Notes under the pieces: model-generated
Database searches by the model: none
What the model was told of the DNA's origin: nothing
What the model saw: the letters and a program-made list of their open reading frames with translations, nothing else
Position numbers and translations under genes: made by a program
Shown here: piece after piece, positions 35,001 through 47,954 of the stretch
How positions within the stretch are numbered: position 1 is the first letter of the stretch
Layout: each line of letters opens with the position of its first letter
Assembly (NCBI GenBank): GCA_014773175.1
Contig: VXCM01001396.1
Span: 62,001-126,000 of the forward strand
Length of the DNA stretch: 64,000 nt
Direction of reading: 5' to 3'
Source: Lucifuga dentata
Lineage: Eukaryota; Chordata; Actinopteri; Ophidiiformes; Bythitidae

Positions 35001-37421
35001 ATTCTGTGGGTTAGAAAATGTTTATAATGAGATGTATGTTTATGTTCATCTATTTTAAAATTATATTTCAGTATCTGCAGTTTATGCCATGTTGGAAGGC
35101 GGAGCTAAAGAACTGTTCGTCAGCTCATCACGCTGTGCTTGCAACTTTTATTTACATCTCCTTTTAAATGCTCATTCTGTCAGCCTCAGCCGACTTATTC
35201 AGCGAGACACCAATCTGCCATTTTTCACTTGCAGTGGTCATCGGCAAGCTGATCTCAGACGAGACTCTTAAATTAGAGGCAGTCCAACATGAAATGAAAT
35301 CAAACTCTATTAGCTACTTGTCAAAGCAAAGGTCAAAGTTAACATGAGTCAGCTGTCTGGACTTCTCTAGGTCATCCTCTAGTTTTAGTTTTCTAGGTCA
35401 TACCTCACACACACACACACACACATTCTCAAATGTGTAGACCTGCTTATGTACTCTTTCACTTAAATACTACTCGCATGCCCTCACCCGCAAAGATGCA
35501 CACAATGACAGCTCTTAGCTCTCCACTCGCCTCCTCAGCTAACCAGCCTGACAGGCATGGTGGCTCTGTATGCGGCTGAAACAGCTTTCCGACTTGACAG
35601 TTCAATGTCTTCTTCTCTACACATACAGAGCTGTCAGTTAGCAAGAATACTGGCCAGCTCTGCTGCATTAGCCCAGCAGAGCCTTTCCCCAGTGTCAGAA
35701 TCTGGCTGTGCTCATTTCTGGCAACAACACAAAGCTGCAATGAGTGGGTCTGCAGGGAGTTTTAATTTCATCATTACTCCTCCCTGCTTTTGCATATTTA
35801 GATGCAGTGTATTAATTAGAGGACTGAGAGTTTAGGGTGGAGCAGAGGGTAGATACAATTAGTTTGAAAGATAGTTGTTGGTGATTTAGCCACAAGTTGT
35901 CATGAGACTCTATCAGTTTAGCTAGACTTAACGAGAGCCCACCGTGAGCCCAGAGCAGACTGATTTAGTTCCATCTTTTAGTACATCAGCCTGCTGGCTC
36001 ACGTCCTGCTAAACGGATTTGTTGCTCCCATTAACTGCAATTTGTCAAACTAATGGAGGCACGCGTGTGTTTCAGCAGGCTAAGGTGCTTCTCTTGCACT
36101 CGTGATTGTGAGTATTGGAGATGCTCTCAAATTATGTCACATCATTGTCAGTTCTCCAACCCTTTCTCACATATGTTTACTGCACAGAAACAGAAATGAC
36201 ATATTTTCTGAGTGTTTGTATGCCATTTGTAAATTATGAACCTCCTGCTGTTTCCTGCAGTAATGGAGTACCAGCTGCAGATCAACAGTGTCAAGGCCAA
36301 GCTTCAGGAAACCCGGGCCCGAAAGAAACAGCAAGAGGAGCTCATTATGAAAGTGGAAAACCAGGCCCTTAAAGTGAGTAATGAACAAATGCAAACACAC
36401 CATGTATTTCTGAACACTATTAAAGCCACATTCAGAAAGTATCTTGGCATGTACAGTAACATAAGTACTTCAGTATATACAAATAGGCTTGGAGGCAGAA
36501 ATCTGAATGAAGTTAAATTTCTCTGAATAGTTTTATGAAAACTTGTACAAAAAAATAGCTGATCATCAGTGTTGGTACCATCTTTTTTTTTTTTTTTTTT
36601 TAAAGGATTGAATATGCCATTTCCACTGTTAGCTATGCCATGCAGATAAAATTAAATGAAAATTCACTGTTCTGCCAAGGAGTCTTGAGATTTTACAATG
36701 AGTGAAACATGGACACTGGGCAGACGTGGCCCTTTTACGCTGCCATTTAAAGCTCTCAGTGTTTTGGGACCGTCAAAGCCCCATCTCCAGCCATTACTAT
36801 CACAGTCACAGGGAAAAGGTCAGCTTCCTCTGGCTGGCATGCCAAGTGGCCTTTCTGTCAGAGAGCAGATAGTGACATGAACGGCCCAAACAGACACATT
36901 TGAAGCAATCTCAGATTAATGAGCCTCAGCATTATGGCGCAAACAAATCCTTGTCCTTTTTCCTCACAGAATCGTTTTCAGGCCTTGTTAGATGAGATTA
37001 TTCAGCAGGAGGAACGGGAGATGGAGCAGGTGAGAATCGGTGTTTGGTTTTGAGGTTTCACACTTTTCATGAATTCAATATTGTTTATCAGTGTAAAGCT
37101 ATGTTAGTAGATGGCTTTCTATTGGATGTAAAACATTGCACTTTTCATGCATAATGGCAAAGCTGATCTTTAACTTTAGCCACATGAAATTGAATTTGTG
37201 AGGGGCTACCAGTACTCTCTTTTGCAGCCATAGTGGCCATCCACTTTATTTTTGTACTGACAAATAAAGACAATAAATTAATGTGAAAAGACATGTTAAT
37301 CATCATCCACTCACCCTCCAATTACACCCTGCGGCAGCTGGACATCAATCATGTCTTCTATTTTCTGCTCAAACAGCTGGCCTCTCTGCAGGAACAGCTG
37401 GACTCACTGATAGAGAAATGA
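29170..37421 (+). CDS. taf7: Transcription initiation factor TFIID subunit 7 (TAF7), complete
   Basis: TFIID subunit that contacts TAF1 and regulates its acetyltransferase activity at RNA polymerase II promoters; nuclear. Twelve exons: 29170-29188, 29833-29909, 30042-30120, 30867-31000, 31213-31333, 31496-31554, 32005-32077, 32941-33054, 34620-34814, 36261-36373, 36970-37029, 37377-37421, summing to 1089 nt (362 aa; human TAF7 is about 349). The N-terminal TAFII55 domain reads ELESQFILRLPTEYASTVRR, then DRLTIELHPDGRHGIVRVDR, LPCMIESLKTVDKKT and TADVCQMLVCTLDGDLYPP. A basic segment, KNTRKRRFRKTAKKK, precedes YIESPDVEKEVKRLLST. Exon 9 has an acidic SSSSEDEEDEGDRHEDED run. The C-terminus (LIMKVENQALKNRFQALLDE-like, ending LDSLIEK) is a predicted coiled coil. 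The ATG was chosen because MTSKIKVGKAGSKNKEDAP fits the family start. The human TAF7 gene is intronless, while this multi-exon layout resembles the ancestral gene and X-linked TAF7L. Intron 7 looks U12-type. Confidence 0.96.
31973..32000. repeat. (TC)n microsatellite forming the exon 7 polypyrimidine tract of taf7
   Basis: A CT dinucleotide run of about 14 units ends 4 nt before the AG acceptor of the exon starting at 32005, so the repeat itself serves as the polypyrimidine tract. Confidence 0.9.
32078..32940 (+). other. taf7: Probable U12-type GT-AG intron of taf7
   Basis: The donor, after ...GCTGTCAGTGTCC, is GTATCCTTTTAG, an exact match to the minor-spliceosome consensus GTATCCTTT. Near the other end, TTTACCTTGACCC contains the U12 branch motif (CCTTGAC); its A at 32926 is 14 nt before the final G. 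Splicing joins C to GG TGG GAA ATA, giving VSVRWEIIAEDES, which matches the TAF7 family. The intron contains an N seam with a 60-bp flanking duplication (N at 32313). Confidence 0.85.
33055..34619 (+). other. taf7 intron 8, no further feature
   Basis: A 1.6-kb intron. It contains a single-N seam at 34014 and otherwise nothing I can name. Confidence 0.6.
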
Positions 37422-38857
37422 CCACCAGGGGGCAGCCTCAAGTCATCTTCAAACACAGGAAGAGGAGGAAAGCCTTCCTGACCATCATCTAGGGAGGGGA
37501 GAGACTTTATTAGCTGACTTGCTGTGTCATTCCTTTGGCATTTTATATGTTCAGACATTACATGTACAGCATTCTGCTTTCAGTGCAAAAGTTAATATGT
37601 TTTAAGTTGACAGAATGTTTCAAATTTTCAGTCACCATGATTAAAGTAATTTGTTGGCTTCAGTGGTAAATTTTAGTGTCTATTTTTGTTCTAATCCTGT
37701 AGATAAATAAGCAATTTAGTTACTGGAACTAAGGTAATTTTTTTACCTTAACTCACTATCATGTATTACTTATTGTCTATAGAGAATATGTTTTAGTGAT
37801 GTCATATGGAAGTGTTAACAATTTCCTTTCACTTTGGCATTGATTTTGTTTATATTTAGTCATTTAGCAGACACTTATTCCAAGTGATGTACATCTAACG
37901 GATAGCACAACAAGCAAGGAGCTAATCAAAGAGAAAACATCAAGAATACGTGCTGTGAATCTACTTCTGGTTCCACTGCTTGGAAGTGCCATAGAGCTGA
38001 AAGCAGGTGGCAAGTCATAATTTATTTTACCAGAAGGCCCTCAGGTGTGTTTATGGAACAGTTGTGTTTTTAGGTGTTTTTAAAGAAAAGATTGGAAATG
38101 GTATTAGGAAAGTCATTCCACAACTGAGGTACCACAGAGGAATTTGGTGGCGTCAAACAAGAAGGCGTACAGTTTTCCTGTTGATGAACCTTCCAGAAGC
38201 CCTTCATAGTGTTCTGCTAGATTACAATGTGGTTAACTTTGACAGCATATAGTTTGCATTTTGATAAATGCTGACATTACACTCTGACAAGTAGTCAGAA
38301 TCCTGATTAGCTAATTACTCACTTTTTGGGGGGCAAATTTCTGAAGTTACCCTACGGTTAAAGGGCTATATGCTTAAGATGTACAGGTCTACCAACATGG
38401 CCGACAGCACTGTCATTAAACCATCATTACGTCAACAGATTATTCTCCTTCCAGAATGATCTTTAGTTGTTCAACAGTGATCTGGACCTTTCTTGTCCAC
38501 AGAATTCAGGCCTGATTGTCATTCCTGCCTCCCCTGCTCTTTCCTGCAAGGATTGCCCCACCAATCAGCAAGGTAGGCAAGGGATTAACTCCTCAGATTA
38601 AAGTGGCCATCTCCAAACCCTGGCCATCTCCAAACCCGGGCTAATCCTGCCATCTGTCAGAGAGCAGCTAACCAGCCAGAACTCTCTCCACTATGCTAAT
38701 TAGAAAGCCAGAACAACACAGATCTCTAAAGAAATCTACGAAACCACACTCTTCTTCTCCAGTACTGATCAACCCAGATACTGAAGAACCCTAATCCACT
38801 TGATACTCTTCTTCACTGACCCTGAGGACTCCTTTAAAAGGAAGAGGCTGATTGACA
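37422..38857. other. Intergenic interval between taf7 and the AIPL-like gene
   Basis: Holds the taf7 3' UTR, an interspersed repeat from about 37855, and the presumed promoter and 5' UTR of the downstream gene. A short tandem duplication, 'ccatctccaaacc', lies around 38609-38640. No TATA box was assigned. Confidence 0.5.
37855..38290 (+). repeat. Teleost interspersed repeat, class uncertain
   Basis: Begins with 'tttagtcatttagcagacac' and 'ttattccaagtgatgtaca', close to a word I recognise from many fish genomes (catttagcagacgcttttatccaaagcgactta). It continues with 'tcattccacaactgaggtac'. ORFs across it are spurious. The 3' limit is approximate; family assignment needs a repeat library. Confidence 0.5.
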
Positions 38858-41785
38858 ATGGAAGAAATGTACCTTCTCAACCATCCAGGAGTGAGAAAGA
38901 AAATTCTTGCTGGAGGCAAAGGGCCACTGCCACACTTTCCAACTGGGACTAAGGTAGCACAAGAACAGCTACCCTGGTAACCTAAAAAAAAAAAAAAACT
39001 AACTAAATTGAATCCCAGCATGGAAAGTATTTTTTTCCTTGCATAATTTGCATTGTACTGTAATTAGCGTTCCACTGAAAATGTCTATTTTTAGCCTTAA
39101 TAACACTGCCCACTTCAGTTAGAATCCATTGATTTATTCATGAGGTGAGGAAATTATTCTATCTGGCTCTTCTACACAGAACCAACATTTGGTCAACCAA
39201 TCAGCAACATGTTTTTTTGGCAGTGCGTCTGTTTCTGTTAATCCACTAATCTGTTGGTCGTCGACGTTTCCTTTCTAGTCAGCCATATGGCGTCAAGCCT
39301 GGACACCGACAAACATTTTCCGTGACAATGCCAGCATGAATCTCCATTTACCTGTATGCCTGCATTACTGAATGTGTTCATGTGTGTTTGAATCTGAATT
39401 ATTCACAGTTATCAATCCATTATATATAATCTGTCAAGTTATAATGTTACCTGGAGCAAATATAATTTCACACTTAAGAGTTTAAATGATTAGTATCTAA
39501 ATTCAAACAGGTGAGCCATATACAGACATTACATCTGTGTTGCATTAGATATGAGTGGAATATACTGTCAGACAAGCAAAGACCAATTACTCTTTAAACT
39601 CTTCCTCTCGCCCCTTCCCATCCAAGCTGGTTTTCCATTTCCAGACGCTGTTGGACAACTTTGAGCGAACAGTGATTGATGACAGTCGATTGGCTGGAAG
39701 GCCAGCTGAGATCTTTGTAGGAAAGATGTTCAAGATGGAAGTATGGGAAACCCTGCTGACGTCGATGAGGATCGGCGAGGTGGCTGAGTTCTGGTGTGAC
39801 GCAATTGTGAGTAGGACTGCAGTTAACAAATATACTCAAAGCTATCAGGGCCATATAAGAAATCTTAAGGAGTCTTTGTGGGAGAAGAAGTGGAGCTTTT
39901 GCTTGTCATTATGTAGTAGTANATAAGAAATCTTAAGGAGTCTTTGTGGGAGAAGAAGTGGAGCTTTTGCTTGTCATTATGTAGTAGTAATAGTAGTAGC
40001 AGCAGTTTGTTGTCCTCTTGGAAATTCTTTCTGTGCTTGTGGCAATTTTTAGACAATTACAAACAAAAAAAAAAAAAAAAACACTACAACATCACAAGCA
40101 GTACACACTAATATGAGACTATTCACACCAACAAAACAAAACAAAGTGCAGCTTCATTATGATACATGCAGGATGCATTATGATTGTTAATCAACCTTTG
40201 GTAGCCTCCTACACACTCATTCTTAAACAGAAACAGCAATCTTCTAATGCAGATTGAAGCATTTTTTCCTTCAGCAGGAAGCAATTCAAAACTGTGGCTA
40301 TTTGTTGTTGTTTTCTTGTAGGGTTGATTAGCCTGGCAGCATCAGTGGCACCACCCGGGAGTTTCCTCAACAAAGTGCTTCCTCTATCTGAAAGATTCTT
40401 CTGAATAGAATAGCTTTATTGTCATTATACGTAACATATAATGAAATTACAGATATGTTTGTTTCTGCTTATTTTGCAGCACACCGGGTTGTACCCCATC
40501 GTGTCAAAGGGGATGCGGCTGATTGCCCAAGGGAAAGACCCCCTTGAGGGCCAGAAACACGTGTGGCATGGGAAACATGTTCCACTATCACTCCACCGGC
40601 TTCCCAGAGCTGGATGAGTTGATGAAAACACCTCAACCGTTAACATTTATCATGGAGCTGTTACAGGTAAGCACTAAAAGCAAAACATGTCACATTGGAT
40701 ACACACAGCAGAAGATAGGGTAGCCGTTTTCTCATTTTTCAAGAAACAGCTATAAGCTTTTTTCACATTTTAGTGCCTGTAAACACAACCTGAGATTGAG
40801 AGAGAAAAAAAAAAAAGAAATTCATGCACTAAATCAGACAACCTACTTGTATACCTTTTCAATGGTTGAGACACACACACTGTTTTCGGCAAGACATTGA
40901 CAGCACTGACAAAACTGCTGAAAACATTCAACTCTGAAATTATATGTTATCCAGAACAAGCTTGAAACTCGCCAGGGGGTTTAACAACAGTAGAAAATTA
41001 ACAATTCTCTGTTTCTAATTTTCATAAGCCTTCTCAGGCTCAGCCTTCTGTATGTACAGCCTTTTGTATCTATTTAGCATTTCTCCTTTGATTTGTTCTG
41101 CTATGTTCTTCTTGCTATTCCCAGGTCGGAGACCCCATGTCTTACAAGCGAGAGTCATGGATGATGGAAAAGGATGAGAAGCTGGAGACTGTGCCAATTC
41201 TCCACATGCAGGGCAACGCGTTGGTCAAGCAGAGACAATTCAGCGAGGCTGCCAGCAAGTACAAAGAGGCTGTGCTGCTGCTGAAAACAGTCCAGTCTAG
41301 AGTGAGTAAGAATGAAGAGATGAGTGATGTGCATGCATGTAAATTCACCAACTTTTCTTAGGATTGTAGGTTTTTTGGGACATGAAACTCCAGTTCTTTT
41401 CCGGTGGGAGATTACTGTTTTCCTGTTTTGCTCTGATTGCCACCAGGAATGGGGGGAGGGTAAGGAAAGAGGAGGGAGAGCTGTGTTTCTACAGAAGACT
41501 AGAATAGGAGGGGTAGGTAAGGATGGAGGGAGGTGGGAAGGAAAACAAATTGTGTATGAAATATTTTGAAAGGTCCACATAAAGGAGTTCTTTGTGCGTG
41601 AGAGTGATTTCTAGCATTTTTTTTTTTGAGCTGATTTGGAAACAGCTAGTTATCTCTGTTAGCCTGCAGTGTCTCATTGCCATAAAAATCAGTCACATCT
41701 GAATCTACGGGAGTGTGTTCAAATAAGATATAAATGCATATCAGAGATGCCAAATAGCATATCAACAGGGATCATTTTCTCATTC

Positions 41786-41827
<42 letters not shown>

Positions 41828-44800
41828 GAGATGCCAGGTGATACCGATTATATCAACTTGGGTCTTATGATTGTTCCTCTGGAGTTGAATTATTGCCAGT
41901 GTATGTTGGAACTGGAGGAGTATTATGAAGTTATAGAGCACACCACTGAACTGCTGGAGAAACACAAAGGTAAACGCCTGATGGAACTATGCCTTAGATA
42001 GAATGGGAAGGATTTATATTGATTATTAATCATTTAAAATATATATTATGCTTGTATACTCTGCCTATTTGCATTCCTAAGCACTATAGTTGTGTTAATA
42101 ACGAAAAGTAGAAGAGGTGACCGTTGTGAACCAGGAAGTTGCAAAGATTAGTAAGGATGAAGTGAGGAGGTCACTGAAGAGGATGAAGAGTGGAAAGGCA
42201 GTTGGTCCTGATGATATACCTGTAGAGGTATGGAAGTGTCTAGGAGAGGTGGCAGTAGAGTTTTTGACTAGGTTGTTCAACGAGATCTTAGAGAGTGAGA
42301 GGATGCCTGAGGAATGGAGGAGAAGTGTGCTGGTGCCGATTTTTAAGAACAAGGGAGACGTGCAGAGCTGTGGCAACTACAGAGGAATAAAGTTGATGAG
42401 CCACACAATGAAGTTATGGGAAAGAGTAGTGGAAGCTAGACTAAGGGCAGAAGTCAGCATTTCTGAGCAGCAGTATGGTTTCATGCCAAGGAAGAGTACT
42501 ACAGATGCAGTATTTGCTTTGAGGATGTTGATAGAGAAGTACAGAGAAGGTCAGAGGGAGCTGCATTGTGCCTTTGTAGATCTAGAGAAAGCATATGACA
42601 GGGTGCCGAGAGAGGAACTGTGGTGTTGTATGAGGAAGTCTGGAGTGGCAGAGAAGTATGTTAGAGTGGTGCAGGACATGTATGAGAGCTGTAAGACAGT
42701 GGTGAGGTGTGCCGTAGGTGTGACAGAGGAGTTCAAGGTGGAAGTGGGACTACACCAAGGATCAGCTCTGAGCCCCTTCTTGTTTGCTGTAGTGATGGAC
42801 AGGCTGACAGATGAGGTTAGACAAGAATCCCCTTGGACTATGATGTTTGCAGATGACATTGTGATCTGTAGTGAGAGCAGGGAGCAGGTGGAGGAAAACC
42901 TAGAGAGGTGGAGATATGCCCTGGAAAGGAGAGGAATGAAGGTTAGCCGCAGCAAGACAGAATACATGGCTGTGAATGAGAGGGACTCAAGTGGAATGGT
43001 GAGGTTACAGGGAATAGAGATAAAGAAGGTGGAGGATTTTAAGTACTTAGGGTCCACAGTCCAGAGCAATGGAGAGTGTGGAAAAGAGGTGAAGAAACGT
43101 GTGCAAGCAGGTTGGAATGGGTGGAGAAAAGTGTCAGGTGTGATGTGTGACAAAAGAGTCTCGGCAAGAATGAAAGGAAAGGTGTACAAAACGGTGGTGA
43201 GACCAGCGATGTTGTATGGCTTAGAGACAGTGGCACTGAGGAAAAGACAGGAGGCAGAGCTAGAGGTAGCAGAGACTAAAATGCTGAGGTTCTCTTTGGG
43301 AGTGACGAGGATGGATAGGATCAGGAACGAGTACATCAGAGGGACAGCGCATGTTAGATGTTTTGGAGATAAAGTCAGAGAGGCCAGACTGAGATGGTTT
43401 GGACATGTACAGAGGAGGGATAGTGAACATATCGGTAGAAGGATGCTGAGGTTGGAACTGCCAGGCAGGAGGCCTAGAGGAAGACCAAAGAGGAGATTTA
43501 TGGATGTAGTGAAAGAGGACATGAAGTTAGTTGGTGTGAGAGAAGAGGAGGCAGAGGATAGGGTTAGATGGAGGCAGATGATTCGCTGTGGTGACCCCTG
43601 AAGGGAAAGCCGAAAGGAAAAGAAGGAGATAGTTGTGTTAATAATGAAACAATTATTAACATAATACAACATACATCACATGCATTTGAATGTTTAAATC
43701 CACCAGTAGTGGTGAGGTGTTAACAATTAATCAATTGATTGTTAAGGTGGTCTGACAAATCATTAAGGAAACTGCTTAAAATTTGAATGTCTACAAGGCA
43801 CATTTACATAAAAACAATTTTAATATGCTGAAAACATAGAGCAATCTCTTAGATGTCCCCATGAACGCCTTTGTTGTCTTTTGCTTTTCCTTTTTTGAAC
43901 ACTTTTATATTCAAAGGCTGCAGCGTTTTTGCCAAACATGTGCCCTGCTTTCCGCTAATTTCACCTCTTATCTCAACTACACTTATCTCAACACCTGCTT
44001 GACAGTGGGAAATTGGAATGTTTGGCTTGTGTGCTCATCAGGCAGTGCATTAAATCAGTGATGAGCAAAGTCAGGGTAGATGTAATTTTGTTACCTGTGC
44101 CAAGGTACAAAAGCTCCAACCATAACATTAAAGGATCGTACCATCCATTTTGCATGTTTGAGCCTAATATAATCAATTTTCATACATATAACATTATACT
44201 GACAATCATTTCCCAAAGCATACTACTGGAACAGTGAATTAAAAAAGAAATTCCTACCTTCCAGATTGCCAATGATTTCAGTTAATTCTGGTACGCTATT
44301 AAAATCAACTTATTGATACTTGAAATGTTCTTGGGATAGGTAATCCATCATCATGAACAAGACGTGTATTCAGGGTTTTTTTTTAGAAGTTACATAATTT
44401 TAGCATTTAAAGCATAATAAAAAGCGTGGTGTGTATGTCTCCATCAGGGAATACAGTCCCAAAAGAAGACCTGCGTTTATTGAAAAATTTATACGACCGT
44501 GACTTCATAAAGCTATGTAACTATTAGCAGGCAAAACATCGATTTTTAAGGTAGGTGCATTGCTTGAATATTTGATTTTGAAAGATTAAGAGATTTTGCA
44601 CAATATCAGGAAAGCTGAAACATGGTTTTACCTTTGGGAAATGGTTGTCAGTAAAGTAACATGTATGAAAATTGAATATATTAGGCTCACACATGCAAAA
44701 TGGCCGTTATGGTCCTTTAAACATTATCTATGATATAGACGTCCTCAACTTTATTGTACAAAAACTGATAAAGGAGTCTGCATGAGCCATTGATATGCAC

Positions 44801-47800
44801 GGATGGAACCAATAAAATGAGTAGAAAATCAATGGTAACCATATTTTCATAACAGAAAGAGAATTAAAGCAAAGTTTGATGGATTATCCTCCAGTATGTG
44901 CAACATTTGCAAACCTGTCTGATTCTTGCCTTTTCAAAGGTGATTGAAGACAAAATATTTACAGAGTTTATATAAAAGTGGTTGAACATTGCATCAAGTT
45001 AAAGTAGAACTGATTATTTTTGGAGGGACTTGAGCGTATGAAAAAGCTATTCAATGATGAGCAATGAGTTATTTTCCACTCCTGAATGTGAACCTTCTGA
45101 CTCATCAAGCACACTCAAAATAATAATTTCAGCATCTTTTAAAAAGTAGACCAGTCAGGGTTGGATGCCTACGCTGGCTTTATTGTAGTTTTGCATGTTG
45201 GCTGCGTATGGAGTGAGACTGTGTGGGAGAGCTGAGGCTGACATTACTAAAAGTTTTAAAGTTTGAGCACATTTGGAAATCATACTGGCATATCCATGGT
45301 TAGTCATATAATCTCAGAGGAGCTCACATGCTGACAGTCTATACTTCAGAACTCTATGAATTACACACACACACACAATTACTCTGGATCCACTGTCTTT
45401 ATTTTGCTTGCTGTCAGGCAGTATTATATTTATCTTTATGTGTATGTGTGGTGGGGGTGTGTGTAAATGTGTATGCTCGTATGATGTGTTGGCATGTGCT
45501 TGAGTGGCAGTAGGAGGAGGGTGTAAACTTGCTTGTGAGAGAGCATGAGAAAAGGACGGTATAGTCTAAATAGTTGGAAGGCATTTTCCAAGCTGCAGTG
45601 GGTCTGTATGAGCATCATCGCATCCCTATAAGCTTTATGAAAATTATCTGTCCCACGCTGGCAATCCTCATTGTTCTGAGATCACTCCATCTTTCACTCC
45701 TTCTCCTTTTCTGCTCTTTTAGTCCCCTTTTATTTGTATTTCCAATCCTTTTCTAACTGTACATTTAATTTCCTCTCTTTTCATACCTATGCCTCCATCT
45801 TTTCTTCTCTACTTTGCACTCCCTGGCGTTGCTCCTCTCGTCGGCAATACCTTGCCGTCTGTCTCATGTTAAATCAAATCTGCTTCATCCCAGCTGTCTT
45901 AAAAAAACACAGCCCAACGGTGGCTCACCGCAGTGTCTCTGCTTTTGCCAGAGGCTATGAAGAAATCAGTTTAAATGTTGGCTGAATGAAAGATTTAGCA
46001 TGGAGAGAAATTAAATGCAGAAGATCAGAGAAACTGAGCCATCAGTGGGGATCTAAGAGTGCATTCGGCTGTGACAGAGGTCTTACTGTGTGTGTGAGTT
46101 ATATGCATCTTTATTGGGGAATAACTGACGTGCATTTGAATCGGTGTTGTTTTTGCTTTGCATTTTTGTTGTACAAACTCAGTGCTGATGAGAGATACTC
46201 ATACTGACAGTGCACAACACCCACACTGTCACAGATACAAACAAATTGCCATCTTAGCTTCAGCAGACAGCAGCTTTATTATAGCATGCCTCCAGGTTAG
46301 ACATTAATAACTTTGTTTTTATTTACCAGTGCATCTTATAATTCTGTTTTCTTCATCTATCTACACACCCCTTGCTCCTCTTTCAGACTGTGTGAAGGGC
46401 TACTATAAGAGAGCCAAGGCCCACGCTGCAGTGTGGAATGAAAAGGAGGCCAGGAAAGACTTCAACATGGTGACCAACCTGGATGTCACTCTGACCTCTC
46501 TTGTCTGCAGAGAGCTAAAAGCCCTGTTAGAGTGCATGAAGGAGAAATACTGGGAGGAGAAGGAGGCGTACTGGAACATGCTGGAAAATAAGGAGAGCAA
46601 ATATGCAGAGGAGGAAGAAGAGTCAAAAGAGAAGGAAAGTGTGACCACAGTCAGTAAAGATGAGTCACTGCAAGAAAAAGGTGATGAAGAATCTCCATCC
46701 AAAGTTGTTGGTGACCACAAAGAGGAACATGGAGGAGATAAGGAGGAAGGTGTGATTAAGGATGCACTGAGCGAGGGAATAGGTAACAAAGAAGAAAAAA
46801 GCTGTTCTGGCATCCAGCCAGATCCAAATGCTTCCTCAAAAACAGACAGGAAGGACTGGCAGCAGATGTTGCGATTGGTCATGTTCCTTCAGGACGAAGG
46901 AAACTTCCTTATTAAAGAAAACCAATATGAAGATGCCTCTGCGAAGTTCAAGGAGGCCATAGAGTATGTGGACTTCCTTCAATTTAAGGTGAGCGTAATT
47001 TGCTATATAGTGAAGGTCATTTGAAAGCATTCACACAAGTAATGAGGTAGTGTTAGCTGAAAAATGAAATCTAAAATAAGACCTTTTGCAAATGATGATG
47101 TCTCCCTTGACTGTCCAAATGGAAAGTCAGTATTGATGGTCACATTAAATATGATGATTGGCTATAGAATGTGCCAGAAGGTACTCTCATAAAAGGCTGT
47201 GGCTTACTCTTATTGTAAAATATAATCATCTACCATTGTTCCTTTTCCCCTGAAGAGCAGCTGTGGCATTATGGGTATCCTGGCAAGGAGGAGAGACAGA
47301 GAAAATGCTAAAAATAACAGCCATCCACAGAGATTTCACCGTGACAACGCTCGCCCATGCATCTTTTCTGTGTTTTAAACTTCCTCTTCTACCTCACCTC
47401 ACTCTCCTCTCCCTCACACCTTTCACATTCAAACCAATCGCGCTCTGTGCTCCCACTCATGTCATCAACCCACCATCTTCCTGCTTCATTTACCAATCTT
47501 ACCCTCCTCTTCCATTCCTCTACATTATCTCTCTCCTCTGTCATCCTGAACATCTAACCTTCTTCCTCATTTCTCTCAACTAATCCTTCTGTCACACTTT
47601 GATTCTCTTACATTTTCATGTCAGTCGCTGCTTTTTTTTTTTTTNGTTTTTTTTTTTTTGTTACAAACTGTCCTCATCTCATCCTTTCATTTGCACCTGC
47701 CTCATCACCCTCTTTCCATTCACTCTTTCCTCCTTGTGTATTCGACAGGTAGATCAACAGGGCTAGGACTGGGAATCCCTGGAGAAAGTGCGAATTCCAT

Positions 47801-47907
47801 TAACTCTCATCCTCTGCCAGTGCATGCTGGAACTGAAACAATACTCACGCGTGGTGGAACTCAACAACAGGTTGCTCAAGAAGCATAAAGGTAACATATG
47901 AATGAGG

Positions 47908-47954
<47 letters not shown>

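Noticed and set aside
39840..39990. A tandem duplication in AIPL-like intron 2
   Set aside because: The two copies flank the single N at 39922, so they look like an unmerged assembly overlap rather than a real duplication.
42551..43672. A 373-codon minus-strand open frame
   Set aside because: It is the antisense shadow of the LINE reverse transcriptase and has no family resemblance of its own.
46403..46882. A 159-codon minus-strand frame opposite AIPL-like exon 6
   Set aside because: Ser/Leu-rich antisense of an acidic coding exon, which typically leaves the other strand open; the plus strand has splice sites and homology.
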